From the NCBI GenBank assembly GCA_019321725.1, contig CM033109.1, positions 16,151,993 to 16,215,992 on the forward strand: a DNA stretch of 64,000 nt, in the 5' to 3' direction. The stretch comes from Paulownia fortunei. Its lineage: Eukaryota > Streptophyta > Magnoliopsida > Lamiales > Paulowniaceae. The position numbers and the translations under genes were made by a program. Under the pieces are notes generated by a model that made no database searches, had not been told where the DNA came from, and saw only the letters and a program-made list of their open reading frames with translations. Shown here in pieces: positions 1-12,836 of this stretch. Positions within the stretch are counted from its first letter, which is position 1, and each line of letters begins with the position of its first letter.

Positions 1-1629
1 CTTAAAGATGTGAAAAATCAATTAAGTATAATTTATAATTAACAATTCTAAACCAAAGTAGGAAAAAGAAAACTATCAAAGTACACTAATACCCAAATAT
101 GGGTGGAAATTAATTCTAGATCCTCTTACTAATTAAATATTTTGGAATTACAATCTTACTATTTGGGCAAAATTTCATTGTCTTTTGTCGTTTCTTGCTA
201 AGAAGATGTAAAAAGGAAGGATTTGCATACTGTTATTAGCATTAACTAGATCAGGGTAAATAATTTAGGACTCAATAATTCAACTCTTGACTTGAACTAC
301 TAGACCTATTTCCACCCTTATCATTCATGGCAACTATAACTCTCTGACTTTCAGAGCACCTCCGATTTAACCAAATTGGGTTAGTTTTCCCTCATCTGAC
401 CTCGGTCTTATTATGGGATCATTTTTCTTAATATTAAGTTCATATTTCAAGATTTACGAGTTGAGACATGGTCAATGTGCTTATTAGGCTTGCCCAAAAC
501 TAGTTGAGTTTTTTTATACTCATATTTGACTTGATATTACGACTTTTTTTTCTTAAGATTTAAATTTATTTAAATTTTTTACTTTAAAATTTGAGTTTGG
601 TTTGAAAATTAATACAAGCTTCAAGTTAAACCAAAATTGAATTAATTTTTTTTAAAAATTAAATACAAATAATAATATAACTATATTAACAAAGAAAAAA
701 AATTAACAATCTTAAAAACTTCAAAAATTGTTAAACTTATATTCACTAAGTCAAAATACCAATCATCTTTAAACTAAGTAAAACTAATGTATTGCCAACT
801 TGCAAGTGTTTCAATTTCCTTTCCAGATTGACTTTAGAGTTTTATTTTTCTTTTTTTTTTAATTCCATTTTATGTTCTCTATGTTCTTGAAATTTTAGAT
901 TTCTTAAGTTGATGAATAAACTTCATATATTTTACATAATGGTTATGATGATATAAAAGCAAAATTTATCATTTTGCCCTCGTTAGATTGCCAGAATACC
1001 AAAATATCTGAAAGATCCGTGTCTTTTTTTTCGTGGGATTCACCCAACTTGAACTCAAGGTTAGGTCAACCCTCGTTCGATTTAGTAACGTGACATGATT
1101 ACTAAACCGTTAGAATTGTGCCACTTAGATCCAATCATGTGCAACCCAGATGGACCAACTAATAAAAATACCCCCATGCTTAGCTGTCACAAGATAATAT
1201 GACTCTTCGCTATCTCTTTGCTTTCCTATTCATAACCTCACGACCAACACTGAGTTCAGTATCGAAGGGCTTTAGCAAAAGGCCACTTCAGCAAGACTAA
1301 CGTGTGATAAGTGTGTTGATAATAATATACTGAAATAAAGTACTATTGCAATGTTTAAATTGCAAAACATAAATGGAAGTAAGAATTTATAAATTGCAGA
1401 AATGAAAAGTAAGCTGGTCTATAAAGATGCTTTGAGCGTCTGACTCTGAAGAACAAAGCAGCAAATCAAAGCCTGTGTAAACAAAGTTTTCTTAAAACAA
1501 ATTCGCCCTCTCACCATAGGTGCTTGAGGAACTTTGAGCATTTGTCTCCCAAGATACAATGGTCGAACCAACAGTACATTTAGTACAAAGCAACTACTCT
1601 CTGGCGAACTGAGCAAATGTGTCTGAACT
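1..1629. other. Unassigned AT-rich DNA, no gene recognised
   Basis: I see no convincing coding region, RNA gene or transposon domain here. A 65-residue open frame on the minus strand (1419-1616) has no motif I recognise. The stretch ends where a chromovirus-type LTR begins with TGTAATGCCC. Confidence 0.5.
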
Positions 1630-3868
1630 TGTAATGCCCTATTATCTCCAACATAGCCAATAATAGGTATCTTACATGAATATACATCTAATCAATACGT
1701 ATTATTGGATTATGGCATACAAATAGCATGATTGCACGAACATGAATAATTATTAATATATGCTCCAGTTACATGTATTAGCACATAAAATATGAGATTA
1801 AACTTTTGGTTCTTGATTTAATATATTTTTTAAGTGCCCTTTTTGTAGTGAAAAGCTCGGTATCTCGATTAAGGAAGATTGATATATTGAACGGTCATGA
1901 AATGAATTATTTGTATTGCTCCATACTTGTTACATTCTAAAGTGATTATTTACCTAAATATTTACTTGAAATATGTTATACTTGGCTAAGAGCTAAAATT
2001 ATGCAAAATGGTGCAATTTGATTGGTTGGTTGACTAGGTTGCATGAAATCATTCTAAACTGTATTACACTTGATTATAACACCAACACATCAATTTTTGT
2101 CATCTCTCTAGCCCATAAACGTGGCTCTTTGCATGAGAAGATACCAAGCATGAGTTAACCAATCACCACCCTCCACTTACCTTTCTTTGAAATGTCAAAC
2201 AAGTTTCTTATGCAAGATTCTAAAAAATGACCAGCCTTCTTCTCCTAAGTTTCTCCCAAATTTCTACACTCTTACTCACAAAAATTGAATTCAATCCATA
2301 AGAATCTATACAATACAAACTAGAACAAGTTTCCACACTTTTAAGCTTGAAAACCTTTGATTTTGAAGCTTAATTCTAATTTAATCAAGGTATATTCTCT
2401 TTCAATGTTTCTTATGATAAATTTGTTGTATCTTGGATGGTTACATGTTTTAGTATATTTTTGTATGAATGAAAACTCAAGAAGGATAGAGTTGAAGCCA
2501 AAATCAATCTAGTTAAGCTAGTTTCTAGCAAAATTGATAGTCTTGTAAAATATGCTTAATTTACTTATTTCTATTATTGTGTTTGGAAGTTCCTATGAAT
2601 GATTGAGAACAATAGCAATTAGTTTGCTTAATTGATGGTTAGAATTAATTTTAAGTTAGAATCGAGTTTACTCATGTTCATTTGGATTGTTTTCGAGTTT
2701 TAGGGGCTGCCCTAATATTTATGTTTGAATTATTAGTTATTTAATGATTTCCCTAATGTTTAATGTCTTGAATTAGTATTAAAATATGGAGTATGCATTG
2801 TTTTTTAGGCCATATAATTGATATGGAAATATTTACAAAAGATTGAAAAGTGTATATGATTTTAATTAGAATAGATTATGTGATTTACTAAAAGGATATT
2901 GAAAGGTACATGATTTGATTATGTTAAGTCTTTAACACATCGTATTTTCCAAAAAGATTGACCTTTTCACTTAGCTTAAGTGGACTTGAGGTAAGTTGAA
3001 ACTTTCATTTACTGTATCACAAGAATCATATAATATTGTTCATGTTTTAATGTGATTGTCATTATTAGTCAAATGATGTAATTTTTTATGCATTTATTGT
3101 TCATGAAGCATGATACTACTAAGAATAGAATGAAGTTTTTAAAAATGAAGTATGGTACTTGATTAATGGTCGGGTAGGCAAGGGACATGGGAGGGACTGA
3201 CAGACCCAACAAATGGTGGCAAATATTTGAGGTTGAAAAATCGATATAAAAAATCCACAAAGAATGAGATAGAATATGGCTAATACCTAAGGTTGAAAGG
3301 CCAAGTATGAAAATCCCACATTATTTTTCTTATTGGCCAATCATTATAAATAGGTTCTAAAAATCACAGTCTATCGCTATTAATTAGGTACCACACTTCA
3401 AGAGCCCTAAAAAATAATTTATGAATGAAAGTTATTACATTGAATATTGCATTTAATCATTTATGTGATTTTTATGTACGCTATTTGTTATTGTATTAGT
3501 TTTACCTTACTGAGCCTGTAGCTCATTAGATTCATGTGATGTAGGTGGAAATGTATAGGTTTAGAGATTGACTGAGTCTCCAAAGTGGCCAGACAGAGAT
3601 TTGTTCATATGCCATGCTTAGAGCTATGTTGTAGCCTATTTTAAAAACTCTGTTTTGTTTTTAAATAAGCTGCTTTGTTATGGTGTTGTAAACAGATGTA
3701 CTCAGTTTTGGTTTATGTATATAGTGTGTTTAAATAAAATAAAATAACAAATGAAATCAAGTTCTTTCTCTTATAGTAAAAAAGGAAAACTTTTATTGAA
3801 ACCATAATTCTAGTATTGATGAAAAGTTAATATTTCTTAATTTAACTGTATCAACTTGTCTAGGTTTT
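1630..3868 (+). mobile_element. Ty3/gypsy chromovirus-type LTR, 3' end missing
   Basis: This segment starts TGTAATGCCC and is collinear with the LTR at 48901-50881. Shared landmarks are a block with GATTGGTTGGTTGACTA near 2020 (near 49258 in the other copy), a TATA-like box and a downstream GGTGGAAATGTATAGG block. The match stops near 3868, about 20-30 bases before the expected GGGTGTTACA end, so the 3' terminus is lost and no target duplication can be scored. It carries about 300 bases near 2230-2530 that the other copy lacks. I read it as a truncated solo LTR, because no internal domain flanks it. Confidence 0.75.
3345..3354 (+). promoter_or_regulatory. TATA-like box of the LTR promoter
   Basis: TATAAATAGG lies in the R/U3 part of this LTR. 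The same string is at the equivalent place in the sister LTR (50332-50341). It is the likely pol II promoter of the element. Confidence 0.5.
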
Positions 3869-4259
3869 GCAATAAGTCCAATCTTTCCTATTTTTCCACT
3901 GTGGAACAAGCCACTTGCTTTAATTTCAATTATTTCCAACTATCATTTTTGAGCTTCAATTTCTCATTCACCCAAGCATCATTTTGGGCAAGTAAATATA
4001 TGATTTTGAAGTTCTCACAGAGAAGAACACGAATCCACTTTTATCTTCCTCGTTGAAGAAACGGGTCCCAAGAAAATCATTCCCAAATATGACACAATTG
4101 CCTTTAAATTTTCCAACAAAGTATTGTTGGTCCTTAAAATTGAAAGTATCCGAATTCAATATCAATCTGACTCAAGCCGAGATACAATAATTCCCCAAAT
4201 CAAGTTCATATGCATACTAACTATAATCTAGTACAAGCACAAATTCAATGCAAGTTGAG
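3869..4259. other. Unassigned DNA flanking the nested block
   Basis: A 65-residue open frame on the minus strand (3968-4165, containing NCVIFGNDFLGTRFF) looks somewhat protein-like, but I cannot assign it to a family. It could be a scrap of a host exon or chance. Nothing else is seen. Confidence 0.3.
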
Positions 4260-4264
4260 TCTAC
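4260..4264. repeat. TSD TCTAC of the copia solo LTR (left)
   Basis: TCTAC directly precedes TGTTGGGTTCG at 4265. It is repeated exactly at 23792-23796, immediately after the other end of the LTR (CTAACA). This defines a 5-bp target site duplication spanning 19.5 kb of later nested insertions. Confidence 0.85.
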
Positions 4265-5584
4265 TGTTGGGTTCGTTATAATTGTAGGGGCATGCGGAGC
4301 AGAAAATTAAATTTTTATTAAACATAAATTTATCAAATAAATTTATTCCCTTGATTCGAAAGTAATTCTAACGACTGCGCTTATTCAAGTAAATATATAT
4401 AAAACAAATATATTAATTCAGATTATGCCTTTCTTGCACTCTGGTTATTGTAGGGAATGAAACAATCAATTGCTTATCAGAACTCTCAGAACTCGCATGG
4501 ATCCAAGTATCTCCTATCTATCAGGTCCACAATATGAAAAGGTAACACCAATTAAAAAGATTAACTAGTTTTTTTAATCGTTTACTAATCTATATCCAGA
4601 GTAAACTTTACCTTTTTGATCCAATTGATTGATCAAGAACAATAAATATTGATTTTTTAAGTTCTTGAAACTTGGATATAAAGAGAATATCAAGAAACTA
4701 GTTTTCTTTCAAAGAACAAGAAAATCAAGATTTCAAGAAAACACTTTTTTCTTTTTCTTTCTTTTCTTTTCTTTTCTTGGAGAGAAAAATAGAAGACTTA
4801 ACAAAATAACTTTTGCCAAAATTACATATAATTTTCGGCCCTCTCCCTTTAAATAGGGGTTGAAAATATGCTCATACTCCAACTCTTGGAGAGTTTGTTA
4901 ATTTTGAACTATTTCAAAGTTTGAACTTGGAACGATTCTAAATCTTCCAATAACTCTTCTCTTTTTCTCTCTCCAACATATGTGGACTTGTTTGAAACTA
5001 CATTAGTCATCAAAATTTTCTACATGCATTTTTGATATTAATCTGAACTCTTCAAATAATATCAAAATGGATATATATCAAATATATACCTAAAATATAT
5101 TTATATAAAATAAATCCTAGTGCCTGATTTTCATCCTATAAAAATCGCTTAATTTTTTTATAAATATATTAATTAAATAAATCATATTTATTTAATTTAT
5201 TCTCTTCGTATTCTAGTGAGCTTTTTAACTGACCCACTTTAATTTTTAGGCTTGGACTTAAAAATCTACAAATCAATCCAATTGATTTTATCCCAAATTA
5301 ATCAATTTAATTGATTTAATCTCAAATTAATCAATCTAATTGATTAATTATGATTTACTCTAATTGGGATTCCTAAATGAATTTGGTCCTTTTAAATAAT
5401 CTAATTACTTAATTGAGTAATTCAATTTAACTATTAAATTAAATAGAATCTTTAGTTAATTAATCAATCAATATTAATTAATTAGTTTCCAACCATTGGA
5501 TAAATCCCAAAATTAGAATGTTTACAACTTATGAATAATAATTATTTTAATTAATTAATGTGCTCCGAATTAATTACTTAATTC
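4265..5584 (-). mobile_element. Ty1/copia solo LTR, first arm
   Basis: Read on the minus strand this is the 3' part of a copia LTR ending ...CGAACCCAACA. It is collinear, in reverse, with the solo LTR at 38922-41113. The LTR is cut at 5584 by an Athila-like element and resumes at 22857, giving about 2.25 kb in total. Matching TCTAC duplications directly flank the two outer ends and no copia internal sequence is present, so it is a solo LTR formed by recombination. Its TTTAAATAGGG at about 4848 is the likely remnant of its promoter box. Confidence 0.85.
5580..5584. repeat. TSD AATTC of the Athila-like element (left)
   Basis: AATTC precedes the LTR start TGATAAGTG and recurs exactly at 22852-22856 after the LTR end TTTGTAGCA. 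The related copia LTR at about 39770 shows the uninterrupted target region. Confidence 0.9.
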
Positions 5585-7206
5585 TGATAAGTGCATATTT
5601 TGATATATTTTTGTATCAAATCCTTTATACTTTTCTTCCTTTATTCTTGTTAATATTATTATTTTATTAATGTTTTGTGTTTCGGAATCAATGAAAGCAT
5701 GTTTCAAAACTTGTGCAGTTTTTGTATTTTGAGCATAACTTCATGATCAAAATCCCTATGTAGGTACCGAAGCTTGTTTCATTTGAAAGCCAAGAGATAG
5801 AAGTATAATTTTTTATTGGAAGCTCAGCCTAATTCAGTCTTGATTATAGCAGAAAAGTCATCCAAGTGGTTGCACAAAATGAATCACCAAAATTTAGATC
5901 AAATTTCAACCCAGTATTGACTTATTTGACCAATTGGGTATATCTCTTACGCCCAAATTTATTTTGGACTGAAATTTAGATATGTTATACATAAGAGGAA
6001 ATAAACAAGTTTTCTGAAGACAAGATGGTGAGTAAATATGTAAAAATGGTAAAAACATAGGCTGAAAGTTGCTGCTACTGTTAAAGGATGACTCTTGGAT
6101 ATGATTCAGTAATTTGATCATATCTCCTTCATCTAACCTCCAAATTTGGCAAATGATATATGAAAATATATCAGCATTGAAAGATCTACAATTTAGATGT
6201 TTTACTCATTATCAAAACCTAGTTGCATCTAATCAAAAAATACAATTTAATTTTGTAGGTGAGGACTTGGTATAACAACCTACCAACTCTTGACAACTAG
6301 CATACCACTTGATTAACCCCTCCATTATTTGTTTGGCCTTTAGCTTACTCCAAATACTATAAATAGGTCATGTATTAAGCTTGTAAGAGAAGGGGAGGGG
6401 GGGTGTAGAGGGTTTCTTTAGACTAAGTTTTCTAGTTTGTATGTTTTTTAGTAATGTAAATTTTCTAATAATAATATAAATGCATTCTCTAGTTTCTCTT
6501 ATATTTTTAGTCCTTGCTACTTCTATTATGTCTTTCTAAACTTTATTTTGCTCAGAAAAAAGGGTTAACCTCTTGATGGAGGAAGATGAATGGTTATAAG
6601 AGTAGAAAATATTTAAATATGTTGTATTATAATTTTGAGTTTTGATCTAAACCCTGCTTATTTTATGGTGATTCTTGATTTGTGTGTCTCTAATGGCACA
6701 ACAAATACATGTGTTCATTTAGCTTATTGTACGATTTTACCCCAATGACTGCTAATGTGAAACCTTGATTTGTTGTTAATGAAGGTGTGCATAAATACTT
6801 GATCCCATAAATAAGTGTTGGCATTAAGAGATAATTTGCAATAGTAAGATAATACCATGATTACCTTATTGCATAAGATATTGGATAATATCTTCCCATT
6901 GGAACTTTCATTATGTATGGATTTCAATAGTGACAATGAATAGAGGTAAAACGAACAAATAACCATTTATCTCTCCAAAACTCAAGTGTGGATCCCTAAT
7001 CCTCAATACTTTTATTACTTTGATTTTTCTTTATTTACAGCATACATTAATTGTTCATATATTTTAATTCACATAAATCTCATTTCTTTTTAGAAATATA
7101 AATTTAAATTATTCAAACAACTTCTCTGTAGATCGACCTCAAACTTATGAAAAATTTATTACTTTATATAACCTGCACTTGGGTTTGCAAATTTAAAGTT
7201 GTAGCA
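5585..7206 (+). repeat. 5' LTR of the Athila-like element
   Basis: The LTR runs from TGATAAGTGCATATTTTG to ...AAAGTTGTAGCA, about 1.62 kb. It aligns with 19122-19672 and about 21984-22851 of the 3' LTR, and its first 170 bases also align with the minus-strand copy ending at 34149. A G-rich run sits near 6390-6405. Confidence 0.9.
6358..6367 (+). promoter_or_regulatory. TATA-like box in the 5' LTR
   Basis: TATAAATAGG sits about 770 bases into the LTR and is the likely promoter of the genomic transcript. The matching part of the 3' LTR was deleted with the nested insertion. Confidence 0.5.
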
Positions 7207-7212
7207 AGTTTT

Positions 7213-7230
7213 TGGCGCCGTTGCCGAGGA
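7213..7230 (+). promoter_or_regulatory. Primer binding site, tRNA-Asp type
   Basis: TGGCGCCGTTGCCGAGGA starts six bases after the LTR end. TGGCGCCGTTGCCGGGGA is the classic PBS of Athila/Tat elements, complementary to the 3' end of tRNA-Asp; one base differs here (GGGGA to GAGGA). This site fixes the LTR boundary and the lineage. Confidence 0.9.
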
Positions 7231-7392
7231 AGGCAAGGTAAGTATTTAGGTTTGTTAATATTTTTCCTTTGTAAATGTAGTTTGTTTATTTTCTTTTGGA
7301 TATATGGTTATATGGTATCGTAGTCATAATTTTCAGTGTTTAGTTAGAAATAATTCTAAAACTTTGTTTGAATCATCTCCATATACTTCACC

Positions 7393-9072
7393 ATGGCTGA
7401 AAATAAAAGTGTCGAGGATGAAAATAAGAAATCAACAGGTGCGTACCATGCATTATTACTTGCAATCTCCTCAAAATTCTTCTCCTTCTTGTTTCATTTT
7501 TTCTCTCAATGAAAATAACTTTCGATTCAAGGCAAGTATGATCTATTTATTTCTTAATTTCTATAGTTTAGACTTTGAAAGCCCTTACTTGCATTTAAAA
7601 GAATTTGATGAAGTATATGCCACTTTTGATGATCAAACTTGCACAAATGAGATTTTTAAGCTCAAATTATTTCTTTTTTCTTTAAAAGATAAAGCAAAAA
7701 ATTAGCTTAATTCTTTAAAACCTAGGTCAATTGGTACTTGGCAATATAAATGAAAGCTGAATTTTTGAAAAAATTATTTTTAACTCATAAAACTAATGCT
7801 TTGAAAAGACAAATTCCAATTTTTTCTCAAAATTCTAATGAAGCTTTCTTTCAATGTTGGGACAGATTTAAACATTTGTTGAATTCATGTCCACATCATA
7901 ATTTTGAAAAATGACGCTTAATTAGTTTCTTTTATGAAGGTTTACTCCTAAAACAAAATAATTTATTGAAACAATGTGTAATAGTGAGTTTCTTGATATA
8001 GAACCTGATGAAGCCCTAGAATATCTAGATCATTTGGCAGAAAACTCTCAATCATGGTATATTGTTAATTTTTCTGAAGGTTCTGTTAGATCTAATCTTG
8101 CTAATAGCAATAAAGAAAAATATTACCCTAGACAAGAAGATGATTTAAATGCTAGACTTGCTAGTTTAACAAGAAAAGTTGAAACCATAGAACTTAAAAA
8201 AGTAAAGGGAATCAAATTTGTGCAAGAGGAAGAAGTTTGTAGCAATTGTGAACTTTGGGACACTCCACCAATGAATGTCCAAACATTCCAGTATAAGCAA
8301 ATTTCATGAACATATTCAAAAAACTTTTCCATTCTCCATATTCTAAAACTTACAATCCATAATGTAGAAATCATCCCAATTTTAGTTGGTAAGATGATAA
8401 CCATGCCCAACCGCTGTATTCACAAGAACCACTAAACTTTCATTCTTATCCAGCTCTACATACAAAATCCCTTGAGGAAACTTTGCAAGCATTTATGCAT
8501 GAACAAACAAATATCAATAATCAGATTTCACAAGATATCAATGAGATCAAAAGTACACTTTCAACATTGACAGCTTCTTTACGTACTCATGAAAAAGGTA
8601 AATTTCCTACTCAACCCCAACTTAATCCTTCTACTCAGTGTCATGTTTCTTCTTTAGGTGAAAATTCAGTCAAGAGGGCTAATTCAGTCACAACTCTTCG
8701 GAATGAAAAAGTTATTGATAAGACTATTCATCCCAAGGAGAAAGTTTCTATTCCATCTCTAGAAATGAAGAATGGAAATAGTTTTGATGATAAAGGTAAG
8801 TTTGAAGAAGGTAAGTGTGAAGATGATGTAAAAGAAAAATATTTACTTCTAGCACCTTTTCGTCAAAAATTACAAGCAACTCAGAAATTGAACTCAAATG
8901 TTGAGATTTTTGAAAATTTTAAACAAGTCAAGATTAATATTCCATTATTGGATGCAATCAAGCAAGTTCCACCTTGTGCTAAATTTTTGAAAGATTTGTG
9001 TATAATCAAAAGAAAACATCATGTACAAAAGAAGGCATTTTTAACTGAAAGTGTTAGTTCAATCATTCAATA
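7393..9072 (+). pseudogene. gag: gag of the Athila-like element, degenerate
   Basis: The reading starts at an ATG (MAENKSVED...) about 160 bases after the PBS and breaks within 40 codons. Athila-type gag blocks follow in shifting frames: SPYLHLKEFDEVYATF and FSLKDKAKN near 7580-7700, WDRFKHLLNSCPHHNFEK near 7860-7910, and DEALEYLDHLAENSQSW near 8000-8055. A CCHC zinc knuckle near 8240-8280 is broken by a one-base frameshift between its second Cys and the His. The last part, 8483-9072, is open for 196 codons and holds the conserved gag-to-protease linker (IPLLDAIKQVPPCAKFLKDL). It would have formed the particle core and bound RNA. It is not functional now. Confidence 0.85.
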
Positions 9073-9084
9073 ATTCACTCCATC

Positions 9085-9590
9085 CGATTACAAAGATTTA
9101 GGTTGTCCAACTATTTCATGTATCATAGAAAACACTAGAATAGAGCTGCTTTGCTTGATCTTAGTGCTAGTGTAAATCTTCTACCTTTCTCAGTTTATGA
9201 ACAATTAGGTTTGGGAGAACTTAAAACAACTTTTGTTGTACTTCAACTAGCTGACCGTTCGATTAAAGTTCCAAAGGGAGTAGAAGAAGATGTGTTGGTA
9301 TAAATTGATAAGTTTTACTTTTCAGTTGATTTCATTGTTTTGGACACAGAGCTTGTTGCACAAATACATACACAAATTCCTATCATTTTAGGTCATCCTT
9401 TTCTTGTAACTTCAAATGCTTTGATCAGTTATAGAAATGGTATTTTGAAATTATCATTTGAAAATATAACTTTGGAACTAAATGTGTTTAATGTTGGTAA
9501 GTAACGTACAAAAGATGTCGAAGTATAGGAAGTGGATTCAATTGAAGAACTTGTTCATGAATACTTTACTACACTAACTCTTCAAATTCT
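9085..9590 (+). pseudogene. Aspartic protease domain of the Athila-like element
   Basis: The frame reads a retroviral-type protease: catalytic block DLSASVNLLPFSVY at 9157 onward, then LADRSIKVPKGVEEDVLV, FSVDFIVLDTE and IPIILGHPFL. The usual motif in this lineage is DLGAS, so the glycine after the catalytic Asp-Leu is replaced by Ser. A stop codon follows VEEDVLV. The domain would cleave the gag-pol polyprotein. It follows gag directly, as is normal for Ty3/gypsy. Confidence 0.85.
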
Positions 9591-9739
9591 TTAGAGACTT
9601 GTTTTAAAAGTGAAAGTATTTGTAAAAAGGCACACACTAATACTATCTCTGAATTTTTACAGGTATAAGAAAAAATATTTTTGGAAGTCAATGTTTGAAA
9701 AACTTTCATCATCAACAGTAAAATCTATTCCTCAAGTAT

Positions 9740-11290
9740 TAAAGCTCCCATGGTTGATTTGAAACCTTTACCAGTTGATTTGAAATACTCTTTCTCAGGT
9801 GAGAACAAGACTTTTCCAATAATAATTTCTTCCAAACTCGATGCATCTCAAGAAGGTAAGTTGATCAAAACTCTGAAATGCATAAGAATGTTTTAGGATG
9901 GACCATTGCTAATATTAAAGATATTAATCCTTTCATTTGCACACATAACATCTATCTAGAGAAAAATGCTAAACCTTCTAGAGGAATGCAATGAAAGTTA
10001 AATCCTAATATGAAAGAAATAGAGAGAAATAAAGTCATTAAACTCTTAGATAATGGAATAATTTATCCTATTTCTGATAGCAAATGGGTAAATTCTACTC
10101 AAGTTGTCCCTAAGAAATCTGGAGTTACTGTAGTCAAGAATGAGAATGATGAATTAATTCCAACTAGGACTGTTACTGGTTGGCGAATATGCATTGACTA
10201 TAGGAAACTCAACTCAGTTACTAGAAAAGATCATTTCCATTACCTTTCATGGATTAAATTTTAGAAAGAGTTGCGGGAGATAAATTTTATTGCTTTTTAG
10301 ATGGATATTTTGGGTATAATCAAATTGCAATTGCACTTGAAGATTAAGAAAAAATAACTTTTACATGTCCTTTTGGTATTGCATATTGAAGGATGTCTTT
10401 TGGATTATGTAATGCACTAGCTATATTCCAACGATGCATGCTTAGTATTTTTAGTGACATGGTTGAACGTTTTATTGAAGTTTTCATGGATAATTTTTCT
10501 ATTGTTGGTAATTCATTTGATGATTGCCTATCTAATTTAGAAAAAAGGTTTTGATCAGGCGTGAAGAAAAGAATCTTGTGCTCAATTGAGAGAAATGTCA
10601 TTTCATGCTAACAACTGGTATTGTTCTTGGACACATTATTTCAACAAAAGGTATTAAGATTGACAAATCTAAAATTGAGTTAATTACTAATTTGCCAACA
10701 CCAAAAACTGTGAAGGAGGTTAGATCATTTTTAGGACATGCTGTTTTTTAGAGAAAATTTATCAAAGATTTTAGTATAATATCTAAACCTTTGTGTAATC
10801 TTCTAACAAAAGCTACTATTTTTGAATGGACTGAAAATTGTGAAAATGCTTTTGTCAAACTTAAAAACATGCTTACATCTGCTCCAATCATGCAGCCTTC
10901 ATATTAGACTTTACGTTTTTGAAATAATGTGTGATGCTAGTGATTATGTTGTTGGAGCTGTCTTGGGATAAGAAAAGATAAGAAATCAGATGTTATTTAC
11001 AATGCAAGTAAAACTTTAAATAGTGCTTAATTGAATTATACAACAACTGAAAAAGAATTACTTGATGTAGTTTTTGAATTGGACAAATTTCAATCTTATC
11101 TTGTTGACTCACCAGTTATTGTTTTCAGTGATCATGCAGCTTTGAAATATCTTTTGTTAAAAATAGATGCCAAACCGAGATTGATTAGGTGGATTCTCTT
11201 ACTCTAGGAATTTAATATTACGATTCGAGATAAGAAGGGAGTAAAGAATATGGTGGTTGATCATTTGTCGAGACTTGTTTGTGATGACTC
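9740..11290 (+). pseudogene. pol: Reverse transcriptase and RNase H of the Athila-like element
   Basis: The RT begins after a conserved linker (VDLKYSFSGEN...). It shows WVNSTQVVPKKSGVTVVKN, TGWRICIDYRKLNSVTRKDH (10010-10240) and, near 10480, FMDNFSIVG in place of the usual FMDDFS: the second catalytic Asp codon is AAT at 10492-10494. VRSFLGH and FEWTENCENAF mark the connection region. RNase H runs from about 10925 (CDASDY) through [36 protein letters not shown] and VDHLSRL. Several stops and frameshifts interrupt it. The minus-strand sister copy has a different lesion at the same active site. Confidence 0.9.
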
Positions 11291-11399
11291 ATTTCAAACT
11301 ACACCTATTAATGACACTTTTTCTGATGAACAACTATTTAATGTTTCTATTTTACCTTGGTTTGCTGACATTGTTAATTTTCTTATGACAGAAAAGATG

Positions 11400-12655
11400 C
11401 CATCGCATTAGAACTCTGAAGACAAAAAGAAGATTTTGACTGAGGTGAAAAACTTTTAGTGTGATGATCCATACTTATTCAAATACTGTCCGGATCAAAT
11501 CTTTGAAAGATGTGTGCCTAATAATGGATAGGTAATATTGTCAAAGTTTGTCATTTAGAAGCATGTGGTGGTCATTTTTCAATAAAGAAAACTATTGCCA
11601 AAATCTTGCAATGTGGATTTTATTGACCAATTCTTTTCAAAGACACTTACACTTTTTGTAAAAGTTGTGAAAATTGTCAAAAGTTAGGATTTCTTTCAAA
11701 GCGAAATATGATGCCCCTACACCCTATCCTAGTGATTGAAATATTTGACGGTTGTGGTATTGATTTTATGGGACCATTTCCATTATCATTAGTTTTCTTT
11801 ACATATTAGTTGCCATAGATTATGTTTCAAAATGGATCAAGGCAATTCCTTGTCGAAATAATGATCACAAAATAGTAATAAATTTTTTGAAAGAAAATAT
11901 TTTAAGTCGATTTAGAATTCCTCAATTTATTATCAGTGATGGGGGAAAATATTTTTGTAACAAAGTTTTTGGAACTTTAATGAAGAAATATGGAATCATA
12001 TATAAAGTTGTAATCTCTTATCACCCTAAGACAAATGCATAAGTTGAACTTGCAAATAGAGAGATAAAACAAATTTTGAAAAAAATAGTTAACCCAAACC
12101 ATAAAGATTGGTCTGTTAAACTTATCGATATACTTTGGGCATATAAAACTGCTTTCAAAACATCATTAGGCATGTCTCCTTATAGGATAGTTTATGAAAA
12201 ACCTTGTCATTTACCTGTTGAATTTGAACATAAAGCTTATTGGGCAATCAAAATGTTTAACTTCAACTTTGATAAAGGTTTAAAATTATGCAAATTGCAA
12301 ATCAATGAACTTCAAGAACTAAGAAATGATGCATACGATAATTCTAAAATTTATAAAGTAAGAATCAAAGATTTTTATGATAATAAAATTTCAAGAAAAA
12401 TATTTGAGGTTGGTCAAAAAATTTTGCTTTATAATTCTCGAATGCATTTGTTTCCTGAAAAACTGAGATCAAGGTAGAGTGGTCCCTTTGTTGTAAAAAA
12501 AGTATATTCTTATGGGGCGATTGACATTGAGAATCCTAGAAATGGTAACATATTCAAAGTAAATGGACAAATAGTTAAACCATTTCTAGAAATTCAATTT
12601 TCACAAGAGGAAATTTTTTTTCTTTCTAACCCCTGTTGTGATTAGTGTTATATAA
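11400..12655 (+). pseudogene. pol: Integrase of the Athila-like element
   Basis: An HHCC zinc-binding region (CHLEACGGHF ... CKSCENCQKLG) lies at about 11545-11690. The DDE core keeps its three acidic residues: the Asp of GIDFMGP (GAT 11762-11764), ISDGG (GAT 11938-11940) and VELANRE (GAA 12046-12048). From 12076 a 133-codon open stretch covers the core end and C-terminal domain ([46 protein letters not shown]), then SGPFVVKKVY and NGQIVKPF after one stop. The catalytic triad is intact but the reading frame is not. The pol polyprotein ends near 12655. Confidence 0.9.
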
Positions 12656-12836
12656 ATATATATTTATTTTCTCTAACTTTATTTGTTTTGAAAGTTTTTT
12701 TTTCTTTTCCCAGTTAAACGACAGATAATGGTACTCCGTGGTTATTAAAGTTGGGTTTGTTAGTTTCCCAAACAACTGAAATCTTTATACAAATTTTCTC
12801 TACTTTTCTCATTCTCTTTTCTTGTTCTTTTCAAAA

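Noticed and set aside
3968..4165. Minus-strand 65-codon frame as a host exon
   Set aside because: It looks protein-like but no family could be named and no splice context is visible.
6385..6405. G-rich run in the Athila-like LTR as a quadruplex
   Set aside because: The run is a single G block (and a run of ten G at about 21980) without the four spaced G-tracts a quadruplex needs.
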